Position numbers and translations under genes: made by a program. A stretch of DNA of 64,000 nucleotides from Climacium dendroides (Eukaryota; Streptophyta; Bryopsida; Hypnales; Climaciaceae), in NCBI GenBank assembly GCA_950106755.1, contig OX467091.1, positions 12,975,538 to 13,039,537 on the forward strand, in the 5' to 3' direction. The notes under the pieces are model-generated. The model was not told the origin of the DNA and ran no database searches. It saw only the letters and a program-made list of their open reading frames with translations. Below are positions 1 to 13,721 of this stretch, one piece after another. Position 1 is the stretch's first letter, and the number at the start of each line of letters is the position of its first letter.

Positions 1-2653
1 AATTCAACTTTCAATTGCTATCTAGGACTAGCAAAACAACTCTAAGCAATAGTTCCCCCTCCAACTATGCAATCATGAATCAAAAGATGGATGAAATGAC
101 TAAATGCCTTCCAAATTCCACTTTTTAATACTCCAAAACTATACTTTGAAAAGAGTTCCAAAACTCAAAGTTTTAGAACACTAGGAGTGCACTAAATTCT
201 ACTTACAACACAAAATGGGTTTTAAAATGTTATTTTCAAACTCAATCCAAAATATTTTGTTCAAGAAAAGATCATTTTGGGACTAAGGGAGTATAATTTT
301 GGTGGTTTATTTCTATAATAGGTGAACATGTATCTACCAAAGGTTATTTTAAAATACATTATTTTATATCTTCCACGTTCATACTAATAGGGCTCCCTAG
401 AGTGTATACTTTTGAACATTAAAGATGATTTCAAGCTTATTCTTTTGGTGAAATCTCATCACCATCAAGTCTTTACAAATGGACAATTTTTAGTTTCTTT
501 GTAAATTCTTTTTCCGATTTTTTACAAATTGGAATGTCAAAGTACCTCTTTTCTTGAGATTTGGCACTTTTCTAATTCAAATTTTTTTATGCTTTTCTTT
601 AGGGGTTACCTTTATCTTAAAGGTGTATACATTAGCAATATTTTTATATATTTTTAAATGATTTTTCTAATTTTTAAATACTCTAAAAAAATCATGAAAA
701 TTGTGAAATTTTTTTATAAAATCAACCAATATTTTTTGCAATCATTTTGTACAACAACTATGTTGGTTCTAACATCTATTTTTGATTTATTGCCATTTGT
801 AAATTTTGCAGTTTTACATATACAAATGTGATCTTGTTAGTGGAATTCAATTTTTTTTTTAGAATATTGAATTGGTGTTAGCATCAATGAAATGCTTTAT
901 ATGTAATAGATGGTTCAATTTTTAATATTATTATATTCTTCTATAAATTTCAATGAATTTAATGCTTGATACATAAAGAAAAGGCATGTGGTTTATTCAA
1001 GTGGGGAAAAGAAGCATGACAATCCATATGAGATATTTCCATATGAGATATGCCAAATGTAACAATTGCATGCTCATTAGACCCTTAGACCTCATTTAAG
1101 CATAATAATTCAATTTTTTTCAAAAACTTTAAATTAAGGAAATGTGTGCATTTATGTTTAGTTTTAATTCAAAAATCCATTTGTGATTTGCATCATCTAA
1201 TAGAAATATTGGACAAAGTTCAAAGAGAAAAAAAATTGAACATCTGTGTACTTTTTTGAACTTTCATTGTTCATAACTTTCTAATGAAAGCCTCAATAAT
1301 AAATGGATCATTTGATCTCAAAGCTAAATTGAATTCTTAAATTTTTGCAATTTTTGCAATTTTTTTTATCACTATGCTAAAATGTGGTCCAAAGCCCTAT
1401 TAACTTCTCAACTTCTACATTTTTCTTATAAGTGATGAAAATTTTCACTTTGTTCCAAATTATCCCATATTCTTAGTATGCCTGCAATACATGCAATTAG
1501 AAACATTGTTTCTATTGTGTTTAACATGATTACGTTGTATGCAATACTATATTAGAGTTTCATTTGGCATCCATTTGCATTATAAAAAAGATTAAGACCA
1601 TACATCATTGCCACAATTGTTTTCAATGATTTCTATTATAGACAACAAATATGTTATTTCTAAGATATTTAATGTACTAGTATATATGATAGAAAAGATT
1701 GTTTTATAATAGTGTCTAAAAGTTATAAAATTGCATTTCAAGATAGTCTCCACAATCTCCTTCTAAAAGTCATGAAACATGCACCCAACCATTGATTAAC
1801 AATAAAAACCTTTCTGACAAAACCAAAGTTGAAGACATATTGCATTATCATGAGGTAAACTATATAATTCATAGAATCTCCTCTACATAAGTCTATAAAT
1901 AAGAGTATTATCACAACTAAAATTGAAGAAGTTGAATGAAAGTCATAGCAAAAGAAGAGAAACACACAACCTTGTGGCAACAAACAAAAACATCATGAAG
2001 CCAATACAACTATTGGTGTAGATATCACATAAACAAAGAGAATAAATAACAACATAATGAAGTGAATATGAGGCAAGAGGCAATAAGAGATGAGAAGCAA
2101 CAAAAGGAAAAAGATAAGAGACAACAAGAAGCAAAGGGCAAGGGACACCATGCAAAAACATTGAGGTGCTACATTTGGAGGCAGTGGTTGCAAAATAGTG
2201 ACAACAAGGGCTTGAATAGATATCTAAACCTTGAATTAGAGGCTACCACATCACAAACTTATTTATGAATGTACTATAACTATTCTATGACTAATCTACA
2301 ACTAATCTATACATGGAGTCATTAACATGTGATTGACAACAAATAAAACAACTAGAGAGTAACCGATTCAAAGTAAATATTGTCATATCTCGTAGATAGA
2401 TAATTTTAATATTAGGTAATCAAATGTCTATTTGTATTATAGTCAATTATAGAATTCAAAGATTTAAATTGAGAAAACATGCTATAAAAAACGGTCCAAT
2501 AGTGTATGAATTGAAAAATTGGCACAACAAATTTATAGTCATACATTATTCAACTACTAAATGACTACAATATTTCTATGTCAACCAATCATAAAATGAT
2601 ACATTAGGAATTCCCATGTTTATTTAGTTGAACAAATTTTGAAAAAAATTGAA
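1..2653. other. Gene-free AT-rich stretch
   Basis: No open frame here has coding character. Positions 262-291 look like the outer end of a Stowaway-like element (reverse complement starts ACTCCCTTAGTCCCAAAAT). The stretch 1466-1570 is a diverged copy of 2918-3045: both carry a CCCATATTCTT-GTATG block followed by CATTGTG, suggesting an old dispersed or tandem duplication. Otherwise nothing is recognisable. Confidence 0.6.
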
Positions 2654-2836
2654 CACTATAAGAAACCCGTGGTTTAGGTGACAAATTTTAGGCAACATCT
2701 ATTATAACAACCTATGTTTTTATGTCAACAAAAACATTCAACGTAATGTCTTTGATATTACTTCGGATGTTTTTGATGACATAAAAACATAAGTTGTAAT
2801 TGTGGATATCACCTAAAATAAGGGTTTCTTATAGTA
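2654..2836. mobile_element. CACTA-type MITE with 3-bp target duplication
   Basis: The element starts CACTATAAGAAACCC and ends with the inverted copy GGGTTTCTTATAGTA. The last base of the canonical TAGTG has mutated. It is flanked by GAA on both sides (2651-2653 and 2837-2839), the 3-bp duplication expected of the CACTA superfamily. The interior is itself an imperfect palindrome sharing blocks such as TATGTTTTTATGTCA in inverted orientation. No coding capacity. Confidence 0.75.
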
Positions 2837-2839
2837 GAA

Positions 2840-3469
2840 TTAATATACCTAAGTGAGATCTAAAGATTTAGTAATCTTGCAATTGCCACGTTTATGCTCG
2901 CACCTTGATCTAATAGATCCCATATTCTTTGTATGCTAGCAATGTATGGTGCTGGAGACACTATTTCCATTGTGATAGAAAAATAATTTTGTACACATGT
3001 TGTACTGAAGACTACGATAGAGTTATGATTGGCATATGAACAATAAATGTATTATTTCTAAATAAATGCATTGAACATAAAAATGTCACGATTCCCTACA
3101 ATTTTGGATTTACATTTGTACTAATGTTAACAAAACACTTGAGGAATCTAAATAGATTTAAGCCATGTTGCAATTGCTTGTTGCCACATTTTGTTTACTA
3201 GTTTCAACAAAATTGAATAATAGGGACTTTCAATGGACTTTCAATATTCACGGATGCACTTAATCATCAACCGTTCAATGAGCTTGTGGGGCTAGTGGTT
3301 TTAATTTCAACTCAAATTCAAAACTTGAAACAAACTAGACACAATCTGTAGACACAAAATTTAATTTCAAATTAAATGTCCACTTGTAGTTTATATGTGA
3401 ATAGTGTCAATTATGCAATTTGATTTCTTTTATGAAGAGTCAATTAGAACCAACTCACACCTTAAGTCC
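2840..3469. other. Intergenic, no feature seen
   Basis: AT-rich sequence including the diverged duplicate of 1466-1570. Nothing else could be supported. Confidence 0.5.
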
Positions 3470-4378
3470 TTAACTTCAAAAGGGTTTTGACTATGTTTCC
3501 ATAAAAACACTCCAAAAGTGCCATTTCTAATACCAAATTTTAGGGGAAAAAACCATTTTGGGACATGTAACTGTAGGATGCTTTTTGGTTTGAAAAGATG
3601 TAGAAAAAATTTCAGAAATTTTCATTGCGTGGATTGCAAGATATTAGCTTTTGAAGTGACAAAAATCCTTTTGGGGCCCTACAAAAAAACTAGGGCAATT
3701 GTGCTTCACAAGGTCATATTTGTATGAAAAAATTGTTTATGTTATTGGTGCTCCTTTGGATTCATTCTTCAAGGCAAGTTAGCTACATAGTTGAAAATTT
3801 TAGAACATTTGGAACAAAAAAATATATAGGAAAAAAATAATAAGTAGAAAGAAGTAGAGAATGATTCAAAATACAAAATTGTTCATAATTTAGTTATGGA
3901 ATTGAAAAATGCCAATGGTTGTAATGTTGTAATAAATAATCAACATCCTATGTTTTTATTTTTTTTCCAAAAATATTGAAAGTTGAACTAAATAAAGGAC
4001 TTCAAAGTTTATTTTAGTATAGAGAATCCATAATTGTCTACAAACTAAAACTCCTCATAATTTTCAACTCATTAATCCAAATAGAATGATTCAACACTTT
4101 CCATATATATAGAAAAAAAAACAATTTCAAATTTTTGTTTATTAAAAAAATGATTTTTCTAGATTTGCCCAAACTACCCACCAAGGTAAAAAGCTACATA
4201 TTATACACTAACTTTTTAACCATGTAGTGAAAATTTATGAGAATTTTTGGGCCTTAAAGAAAAACCTTGTACATGTTGTTTGAAAATTTTAAAGAAAAAA
4301 ATAAAAACACCATTAGTAGTGAGCTACTCAAAGTTGCTATGTTGCCAAAAAAACATAGTTTGGTCTTTTAGGGGTTAA
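3470..4378. mobile_element. TTAA-terminal element, family A
   Basis: The right end reads TGGTCTTTTAGGGGTTAA; the left end is a degraded inverted copy (TTAACTTCAAAAGGG). The length of 909 bp is close to the other full copies (7545-8480 and 40473-41389). The interior aligns block by block with 40473-41389 in reverse orientation, for example the stretch around ATATGTTGTACAATTCC and the AGTTATGAGGAGTTTTAG type block. No transposase frame; a non-autonomous, decayed copy. Confidence 0.65.
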
Positions 4379-7300
4379 GTCCAATAGACACAAAGCAATT
4401 TGAATTAATGCTAATTGCTCAAATAGGAAAGGTGTCAAGTTGATTTAGTGATCTTCCAAGATCAAGAGTTGTCCTCTTATTTTTGAAACTAGAAATCTAA
4501 ATGACAATTTTTTTCTTAAAACAATTTATATAGGTGGATGGCTTACACACAAATTATGTTGTACTTGTACTCTCTTTCAATGTAAGATTGTCAAATTATT
4601 AGTGTTTGCTTCAATTTGTAAAGTACATTTGTAGTTGTAGTGTGTGTAAATTCTAATCATCCTTTGTCTTCTTGCAGTAATAATATACATAGTATGCAAA
4701 GACAGTGCAAGACAAATAAAACAATTGTAATAAAGCTTGGACTTCATGTGAGTAAGTATGAAGGAAAGTGATTAGACAAAGTTGGTCTAATTGAAAAGTA
4801 GAGCATATAGTAAGGGCTAGAGATTGGGTGTTTAGCTCAATTCTCTTAAGAAATTTGAGAAAATTTGACAAATGCTAGGGATTGTTGCCTTGAGTGTTTA
4901 TGTGGAAATTGGCATAATATATAGTTGGTTAATTAGATTAGAATAGCAAATAGTCAAATGATGTAGAATTGTATGTGTTAAAGAGAATCTATAGGAGTAT
5001 GTATCATAGTCAAGTTCACTTTTTGGAATTTAGTTGTAAGCCTAGTTGCAGTTGTAGTTTATGCATGTTGACAAACTAATTGATCACAATCTAATCAACA
5101 TAAAATTAGTATCTAGTTGCATCGTAACAATAAGTCTATTTGCATTTATAAAATATGAGTCGTAAATGTTGAAGATGTAGAAATTTGATTAGTCATGTGG
5201 TCAATATTGTGAGCATCATGTGTGTATTACATAGCAATTTGATGAATGGAATTATAATGAATGCTTAGCTAAATTTTGTACATTGTGGGACAAATGCATA
5301 TTATGTTGGACCAATATAGATTGCCATAGTCCTTATTTCAATGGGATTTTTTGAAAGACTTGTAAATTTAAGAATATACAAATAATAGAACATCAAAAAG
5401 GACATATATTAATATTGTATACTTGATGGTCTATAAATACAAAAGAAATCTTTGCAAAAAATTTTGTACACTATTATAAAAGACTTTCAAATGTACTTTT
5501 TACATATTGTTAGAGTCCATAGCATTAAAAATAAAGACTCATTGATCTATTAAAAATTCAAATACTTTGCAAAAAAATTATTTATATTTAAATAGGTATA
5601 TATATAATCAAATGTTTTGATTTGAAATATATAGAATTGTATCCCTAAATTTGTAGATATAGACTAATTTATATATCATTATCTTATCAACATAGTATTG
5701 ATTTTTGGGAGTACATTAAACATACTTAAAGTCAACTTTACACAAATCTATCTTATCAAAATAATTGTAATAATTGTTTCTAAGGATGGTCTAACTTTCA
5801 ATGGGGTTAATTTTATTATAATCAATTCTATAATTTATTCAAGTAAATCAAAATTTGATATCATGTTTGAAGTTTTTTTTATATAAAAATACAAAGGAGA
5901 TTTTGATTAAATTTTTTTCATTTTTTGCTTTAACACAATATAAAGAAATCATAGAAAAAAATGAAATGGAATTTTATGTATGCATTTTTGTCAACTTTGG
6001 TCTAGCATAGTATGCATTTGTCCCATATAAAATGCAAGTTGATTAGCTAATTGTTCTTCATGGTTTACACAAGGGTTTACATTGTAAGGATGTGACTCTA
6101 AGGTCAATAAGTAATGGTTGTAGCTAGATGCAAATTGCCAAGGGATTACTAAGGTAGAACCACCCATTCATAACCAAAAAGCTATAACCAACATAGTAGG
6201 GTGCAACTATTTTCAACCAAGGATTAAACAAATTTACAATCCAAACGTGAAATATATATATTTTTCTTGTTTCGAGGTTGGGATTGATAAGTTCGTGACA
6301 CATGTCTCAAATTATCATAAAGTGTATGGGAAATACTCATCAAGAGAGTAGTCTCTTAATTGATTGGAATTGGAAGGCTCTAGGTATTGGCAATAGATTC
6401 TCAACACTTTTTGGCTCCCAAGATTTATAATAACATCAATTTTGAAAATAAAATTATGAAAAATTCACAAGCCCAATATTTCTTATCTTTCTACAAGTGG
6501 AAAATTTCCAGTGCCTCTTAAAATTGCTTAAGTTATCGGGTATAGGTGGTCCTACCATAATAGATCGTTGATGAGTGGTTTGTGAGGACTATATTTTATA
6601 TGAATTTGTCTAAGTGGATATTGACATAAGCTAATCTTGAATCAACCACCCGTCAAAATTGTATAATACTCTCAAATCAAAGAATTCATCCAATTGCATT
6701 TAATCAATTTGCTTAAATAAAAGAAAATGAAATGGAATATGAAAGTTTTAGAAGACGTGTGTATACCTCCTTTGGTATGCAAACCAATGGTAAGAGTTTG
6801 AGAGAGAAAAAAGGATGATAAATGTAAGATGGCACAATGAAAGAGATAATGAGTGTGGAAAAGCACCATAATGGGAGTAAAAAATTAAGATTATGGAAGA
6901 ATTAATGCATGTAACTATACAAATAAGATGATGTATGCCTATCATGTGCTGAAGTACTTGACAATTTTTCAAGCATGATGATAATGTGCTTATGGGCTCA
7001 GACTCTATGATATTGCTTCTTTTGATATTTTCTATCGCCTTTTTAAGAACAACCTAGCAAAGAAAATTGGCCTATAGTGAGTTCTTATGTACAATTAATG
7101 GACAACCAATTGGATTTTTATATTGTCAAAATTTCAAAAAAACATAAAGTAAAACAATACTTTAGAAAGTTGAAGAATATTTAAATTCTTCATATATTGA
7201 AATTCTCTATTGTTTAAAAAAATATTCAAACATTTATTGTTTCTATATTATAAGATCCCAATACATGTGCGTGAGATGACATTAAAATCATATTTTTCAA

Positions 7301-7544
7301 TGAAGTATGGATTTGCTATGATTATTTGATGTATGGTATCCTAATTCAATGACTTACTTGGTCACTTTCAAAATTGGAAAAAAAACACATTCATAATGAT
7401 CATCTCATTCATCTATTGTGGTCACAAATTTATTCAAAAGCAATATAATGTTGAGACCCTATTGTAACTATTTTGTCTACAAAATTTTATACAAAAGTAG
7501 ATTTTAAGAAGGTTAAATATTCTATTTCATTCTATTAGCATTGT
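4379..7544. other. Gene-free AT-rich stretch
   Basis: Short open frames only, with no recognisable domain, and no clear terminal repeats. I see nothing functional here. Confidence 0.55.
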
Positions 7545-8480
7545 TTAACCCCTAGAGGACCAAGGCCTTTTTTTTTTTTGCCAAAAATCACTAAAAACTG
7601 CCATTTCTATAGAGAAGCGTAAAACTACCATTTCTATTTTGAAATTTTTTTTGGAACATTCAACTGTAGGATCTTACACCTAACTAGTATGATAATGTGC
7701 GGAAAAAAATTCAGAAATTTTGACCTCATAGATTTTGAGATATCTGCGTTTAAAGTGAAAAAAACAAGTTTTTTTTGTACATTACGGGACTAAATTTTTT
7801 ACTTTGAACCTTCTTAACTTGAACCTTCTTAACTTGTAGAGTTGTGAGCTTTAAATCTTTATGGTGGAAAATTAAGTTGAGAATCTAGGGAAAAAAATTT
7901 CAAAGAAAAAACTTAATTTTCATTCCTAAATAAATTGTTAAATAGATATAGATATGAGATAGAAGCAAAATTAAAATGATTAGTATCTCTAAGATGGAAT
8001 TAAAATTCACTAATCCCAATCGTGAGATCTTTCTAACAAGGAAAATCAACCATGTAGAATTTTTTTTTTAAATGTAGAAATTGCTTTCAGAAATGAATCC
8101 TATAAATAAATTTTTCAAGAAGATGCTCTAATTGTTCAAAAAACAAGATTGTCCATAATTTTTGCATAATGTATCCAAATGGAATGAATCAAAGCTTTTT
8201 GAGTAGATAAAAATATAATCTATGAGAATTGTTTTTCTAAAAAAAAACTAAATTTTTAAAACATTTAATTTGATACCTGCTCTCTCCTATTTTGAGCTTA
8301 TTTGGGTAAAACTTTTGCTCATGGGCACTGATTGGAATAAAAAATTACATTCCCACAAAGCTAATTAGTTTTTCTATCTTATGAGAAAGTTTTGAAAAGT
8401 TTTAATAAAAATTCAGCCTATAGGTACTTGCCCAAAATCCCATTTGTCCTCCGAACGGACAATGGTCCTTTAGGGGTTAA
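7545..8480. mobile_element. TTAA-terminal element, family A, full length
   Basis: The left end is TTAACCCCTAGAGGACCAAG and the right end is TGGTCCTTTAGGGGTTAA, an inverted match of about 17 bp. The tetranucleotide TTAA at both edges fits a TTAA target duplication. Total 936 bp. The interior is AT-rich and has no frame longer than a few dozen codons. Termini beginning CCC inside TTAA are typical of piggyBac-type elements; Kolobok and Sola3 also duplicate TTAA, so the superfamily is inferred. Confidence 0.75.
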
Positions 8481-8862
8481 AACTTAGAATTTGTGTCACC
8501 AACATTTACACCATGTTGTAGGCCAAACTCTCATGTATTCAAGATTATCAATTTTATACCAATTACATGACTAAAATAAAACCCTAAATGTATAATTCCT
8601 AGAAAAATGTGGCCATAATAACTAGGATTTTCCAAAGTAGGTAGTGATTGAGAATTTATTAATATTTTTGAAGAAACTAAATTCATGTCATTGAATGTAT
8701 ACATGCAAGGAAAAAAATTAGATAGAATCATTTGTAAATGTCTAATCAACCACAAACTCAACTAATACTAATACCTTTCATCCAAATATTCAAGAATCTA
8801 ATATTTTTTGAAAATAACTTGACGGCAAATTCATCCACAATATTTTTACTCATTTTTTGGTG

Positions 8863-9490
8863 TTAACCCCTCAAAGCCTAACAACTTTTTGACAATGGAG
8901 GATTTTATTAAATTGTCCTACTTTCATATTCTTTAGCACATGGATGTGCTTGAAATTTTAATTTTAATGCCACAAAAGTCAAGTCTACTTTGTCTAGTAC
9001 GCATATCATTAATTGTGGAAATTATTGACTATTGGATTTTTAAATTATAACAATTTTGGATGATCAACTTTATAGGCAAAACCAACAACTTTGGGGGAAG
9101 AAAAATTATAAGAAGATGAATAATGCTTTTTTAATACAGACACGCACAAAAAAACTTATATTGGAATTTAAGGCAAATGTTGTATTTTTTAATTTTGAAA
9201 AAAAAGAAAAAGAAACTCTCTCAAATTTGTACTCATTTTCAAACAAAAGGAAAGTTAAAACTAACCAAATTGGATCCTACAAATATAAATTTATATGTGT
9301 GGAATATCTTTTATAAATTTAGAGTCATTCTAATTATTTTGTGTTTTTAATAATACCATATTGAACTTTTTATTTTTAAAATTGCTAAAAATACAAATTT
9401 GAATTTTTTTTAATCCCAAAATTGAGTTTGTTTGTGCAAAGTAAAGACTAGAAATGTCCAAGAAAATGTTTTTTTTCCATCCTTAGTATT
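8863..9490. mobile_element. TTAA-terminal element, family H
   Basis: It starts TTAACCCCTCAAAGCC. The body around 8925-9290 aligns with 62407-62760, sharing the blocks GGGGAAGAAAAATTATAA and AGATGAATAATGCTTTTTT. The second copy ends CTTAGTCCTTGAGGGATTAA, an inverted match to this left end, so the pair defines a TIR family of roughly 600-700 bp. The right edge of this copy is degraded and placed approximately. Confidence 0.5.
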
Positions 9491-9685
9491 CCTTTCATTG
9501 AAAAAAATAATATTTGCTTCTTTTTTTCATTAAACTACATTTCCTAAATAAAATTTTAAATACTTCTCACATTAAAATATTGAAAATTGAAAAATAAAAT
9601 AAGCATGTCAATTTGTTACTTTCCAAGATCCTACTTTATGAAATAAGGTAGTTGACTCCTTTCCAACCACTTAAGCAATTCAGCA

Positions 9686-9857
9686 ACCAATGGCGTCCCT
9701 ACACCCAATGTTGAGGAAGGGGAGTCACTCTGAAACACAACTCTAGGTGGTCCATACATGACTTATCATTTTAATCAAAAAAATAGTAAGCCATGTTTGG
9801 GCTGTCTACATTTAGGTTCTAAAATGACGCCCCTTCCTAAAAATGGACGCCATTGGG
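9686..9857. mobile_element. Short TIR element, family E
   Basis: Ends are CCAATGGCGTCCCT and GGACGCCATTGGG, inverted copies. The interior carries the motif CATACATGACTTAT followed by its inverted copy, so the whole element folds. A cleaner copy lies at 29398-29560. Non-coding. Confidence 0.7.
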
Positions 9858-12800
9858 TGCCTCCCCCTTACCAAAATAAAATAAAATTTTGGTCATTAAA
9901 CCCCCACCCCAACCCCCCAAAAAATTTGACTGATTTCAACACCCATTTCCAGACCTTTAACTTACATTTTTAAATGTTTTTTTTGCTGCCGTATGCACCA
10001 TGGTACTATCCAATCAACTTTCATGTGGTGTGGCGTTGCAGACCGAGCTCCACCATTTTGACCAATAATTGGGTACATTATCTCATCGTTCTGTGCATTC
10101 AAATATATGAAACTGAAAAGAAAGATGTGCACTCAATGTTACTCCCCGGAATTCGTCAACAACAGCCACAAATTATTCACAATTGAAACCTACAAAAATG
10201 ATCCAAACTCCGTCACTGGAGGAGAGTGTGTTTTTTTTCTTTCAAAACTTTAAATTTTAAACTTTTTTCTTTTTCTTAAACAAACTAGGGGAGAGTTTTG
10301 AGGAGCTTGACTTGGCTCCACCCAAATCCACACCCCAGTGGACCTAAGATACTATGACAGTACAACAACTGAAAAAAAGATTTTTTTTCCAAAATTTTAT
10401 TCGTCACTGACTTGGGTTGCAACCACCCACCCAACGAAACCATCCATGCATTATTGAGTTACGACGAACGGACGGACGGAGGTCGGTCGGTTGTAAAGCC
10501 GTGGATGGGATGGGGCTCTCCCCGCCAATTGGGTTTTCACACGATTCTATTGAGGAAAGGAACTCGCGAATCCAAGTTCCTAACAAATTTTTTTTTAAAT
10601 TTTAAATTTTTTAAAATGATGTTTTGCTTTACCCAAATTGATAGGGAGTGGGAATGGTGTATGCATACTATATACTGAAAATAGTATGACTGGGACCACA
10701 CAGATTTTTTTTTTTAAAACACAAAGAAAAACACAATGTTAATTGGCTACATTTGCATTTGGGTCCGGGTGAACTTGGGCCTTTGTTCGGGCCCTCCAAG
10801 TGATTGCCTTTTTTGAGCTCATTGTCATTGTGTCACAATGAGCTCAAAAAAAATTATATTAATTTATAATTTTTTTCATTTAATCTCTTTTTTTCCTTTG
10901 AGATAAGAAAAAAAAAGATTTAAATTAATTTAAATTTAACCCCCATCCACCCATGAGTGCATACTTGTATTTTGGAAATACATGTGGGCAATGCAAACAA
11001 TATGGGATATTCAATATCCATATTGTTTATCATATTCATTATCCATATTCTATATTTGTATGTAGTATCTATATTTGTTATCCATATTCAATATCTGTAT
11101 TTAGTATCTATATTTGGTATCGGCATTTAGACGGCTAAGATCATCCCATGTACATCAACGGCTTTGGTTTTTTGAAAGAATCAATGGCATTTGGAGGGGG
11201 GGGGGGATTTTTTTTAAATGGCTATGGATTGCGGGGGGGACAAAATTAGGGTGGGACCGGGTACCGCAACCGGGTACCGGGCGGGGTGGTTGCATCATCA
11301 CAAGAGATGGGCTACATCAACGGTTGGGGGGAGGGGTTCTACATTTTTTTCAACAATCAGACGGCTGAGTTAATTTGGAGGGAGAGGGAGGCCCAACACG
11401 GAGGTGCTACCTCTTTTCCATTCCAAGGGGGTAAGTAAAAGAAATAAAAAAAGAGAGGGTTCTATTTTATACTTATTAATTTACGTTGTACACCTCTGCT
11501 AGGTAATTTGGGGCCTCCTTTGATTTGAGCTTTGATTGCAAATATGAATTCAAAATTTGCAAATTTTTATTGTGCCTAGAAAATAAAAAAATTCAGTGTT
11601 TTTCCAAGGGGTTGAGCGAGAGGGTCAATTTAACCCGGTTTGCATTTGGTGTTGTGGTCTTTGGTGTGTGGGTCTTGAACACATATTTTTATTTTACTCT
11701 AGTTATGAGCATCTTCATTGGGGCACATAAAAATAGACCAACCCGATTCCGTTAAATACATTGAAAGGTGGTCATGGTTTGTTTATGGAACGTTTATGAC
11801 TCCACTTCTTGGGTGGGGTTGTAATTTCAAGGCAAACCACTTTAGAAATTCACTAAAATTATAATTTTAATTAGAAAACCGTAATCCCACTTGGGTTTGG
11901 TGTGTGAAATAAGTGCATACCTCTGAAAAATATATACCCCTCTTGGAATTGGCTCCAAGATATTCAGATTGCAAATCAATGTGGTAATAGGCTTGTCTAT
12001 GTAATATTGGCTCATCAAGAGTTTACCTCAATTGGATTTTTTCCTCTGTCCCACTAGTTAGAGACTTTGTAGTTTTTTTTAACACAAGTCTCTCCAAATT
12101 TTTGTTGCCACACTTTTACATTGCAGTACCCTACATCTGGACCAACTGCTTTGTGGGGTGCTATTTGTATTGAATTATGTGTTGAACCTAAATAGGCGTG
12201 AATATAAACCATGCACTCACTATTGAACTTGAATTTATTTAGTGTCAAGAATCTCTTACAATTTTGTACCAAATGAAATAGAAATCTTGGGATTTTATAG
12301 ATATTTGTTCAAAAAAGAATGTATCTTATAAATTCAAGCCTATATAGTTTCAAAGACCTTATTGGATACACCTACCTTCTATCCTAAAGGAATCGGAGTT
12401 TTTATTCTATGCATTCAAAAATCAAACATATTTGTAATGTGCATGTTCACAAAATACATTAGGTGATGTATGGTGTCTATTAAAAAATTGAGTCAAAGTA
12501 AGACTATAACTTTGAATTACAGTGATTTTCAAAATGTTTTACATACTTACAAAAATTGCCATAACTAATTAAGAAATTAGATTTTTATTTCAACAAATTT
12601 TGGATATGTTGAAGTAGAAGTAATCCACTTTTATAGAATATTATTATAAAATCTCAAAATAAAATTGAAATATATTTACAATTTAATTAAAATTGATTGG
12701 TGTTAATGAACTTTTTAACTCAAAGACAAAATTTTCAAAAAAATTTAATAAACAAAATGACAATTCTTTTGGAATTATTGATTGATATATGATCTCAAAT

Positions 12801-13721
12801 ATCTATGTATCTATGTTTCTTATAATATACTCAAAAGATCTCCAAAATTTGTGGAAAATTGTAAAAGTGTCAAATTTTTTTATAGATTATTTTCCAAGGT
12901 TTGTTTCAAGATTTTTAGAATGAATTATTAAAATAATAACTATTTTGGGGTCAAATTCTAATCAATAATTATTCATTCCAAAAAATTTAGGATTCATTAA
13001 AATAAAATTTCAAAAAGAATTCTCATTCCACTTAGTGAAGAATCTTGAAATTATGTACTTGTGTCAAAAAGCCTTTTTCACTAATAAATTTGAGTTAACT
13101 TTTAAATTTTCTAAATTTTGTTTAAATTTATTGAAAAATCACATTCTACAAGTGTAATACTTGTATCTCAGATACTACTTATTATAACAGATACAAAATT
13201 TTACAATTTTTTCTTGAAATTTTTTTTTAACAAAGAATTTGATTTTCTTGTAATTCTTTAAGGACTAGAAGTAGCCTAAATTTCCAAAATTGTAAAGGTG
13301 TATCATGTAATGCAACTTAGTAAAGTCAATGATTGTACCCTTATAATTAGATCTACTACTATACTAACCAAAATTTATCAATAAATTTTGAGCCAAAAAA
13401 TTAAAAAATTTGCCAACAACTAATTAAGGATTGAATTATTTATAATTTTTACAAGAATATTTTTTCTTTAGCTTCAAAATTTTAAGTTCTAATTATGATG
13501 ATTTTAAAAAAAATTGTCTAACTTAAATCTTCAAGTCATTCTTGAAGGTTTATTATTAGAATGACAAAATTATATTTGAAGTGAATCATATTTGTATCCT
13601 TTGAAATATAGTATATTTGCTAATAATATTTTTGAAAATCTCTACATTACATACATTATTCCTTAAAGGATTATGAGGACCAAAAGTAACCAATTAGGAT
13701 GACTTCATTATTAATTATAGA
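9858..13721. other. Gene-free region with a GC-richer patch and simple repeats
   Basis: The 9.9-11.5 kb part is less AT-rich and holds long homopurine and poly-G tracts (11197-11208) and a repeated ACCGGGTACCG motif near 11260. A 17-bp perfect inverted repeat (TTTTTTGAGCTCATTGT at 10809-10825, copy at 10835-10851) is present. From 10990 to 11125 an imperfect tandem array of TATCCATATTCAATATC type units occurs. Positions 11505-11640 are a partial copy of family G. 11.7-13.7 kb is plain AT-rich sequence with nothing identifiable. Confidence 0.5.
10809..10851. repeat. Perfect 17-bp hairpin
   Basis: Arms TTTTTTGAGCTCATTGT and ACAATGAGCTCAAAAAA are exact inverted copies separated by 9 bases. It could be the core of an old MITE; no flanking target duplication is evident. 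Confidence 0.8.

Noticed and set aside
11197..11208. Poly-G and poly-C runs (11197, 35547, 35888, 60060) as G-quadruplex sites
   Set aside because: Single uninterrupted homopolymers in repeat-rich sequence, better explained by slippage; no four-tract arrangement near a gene.
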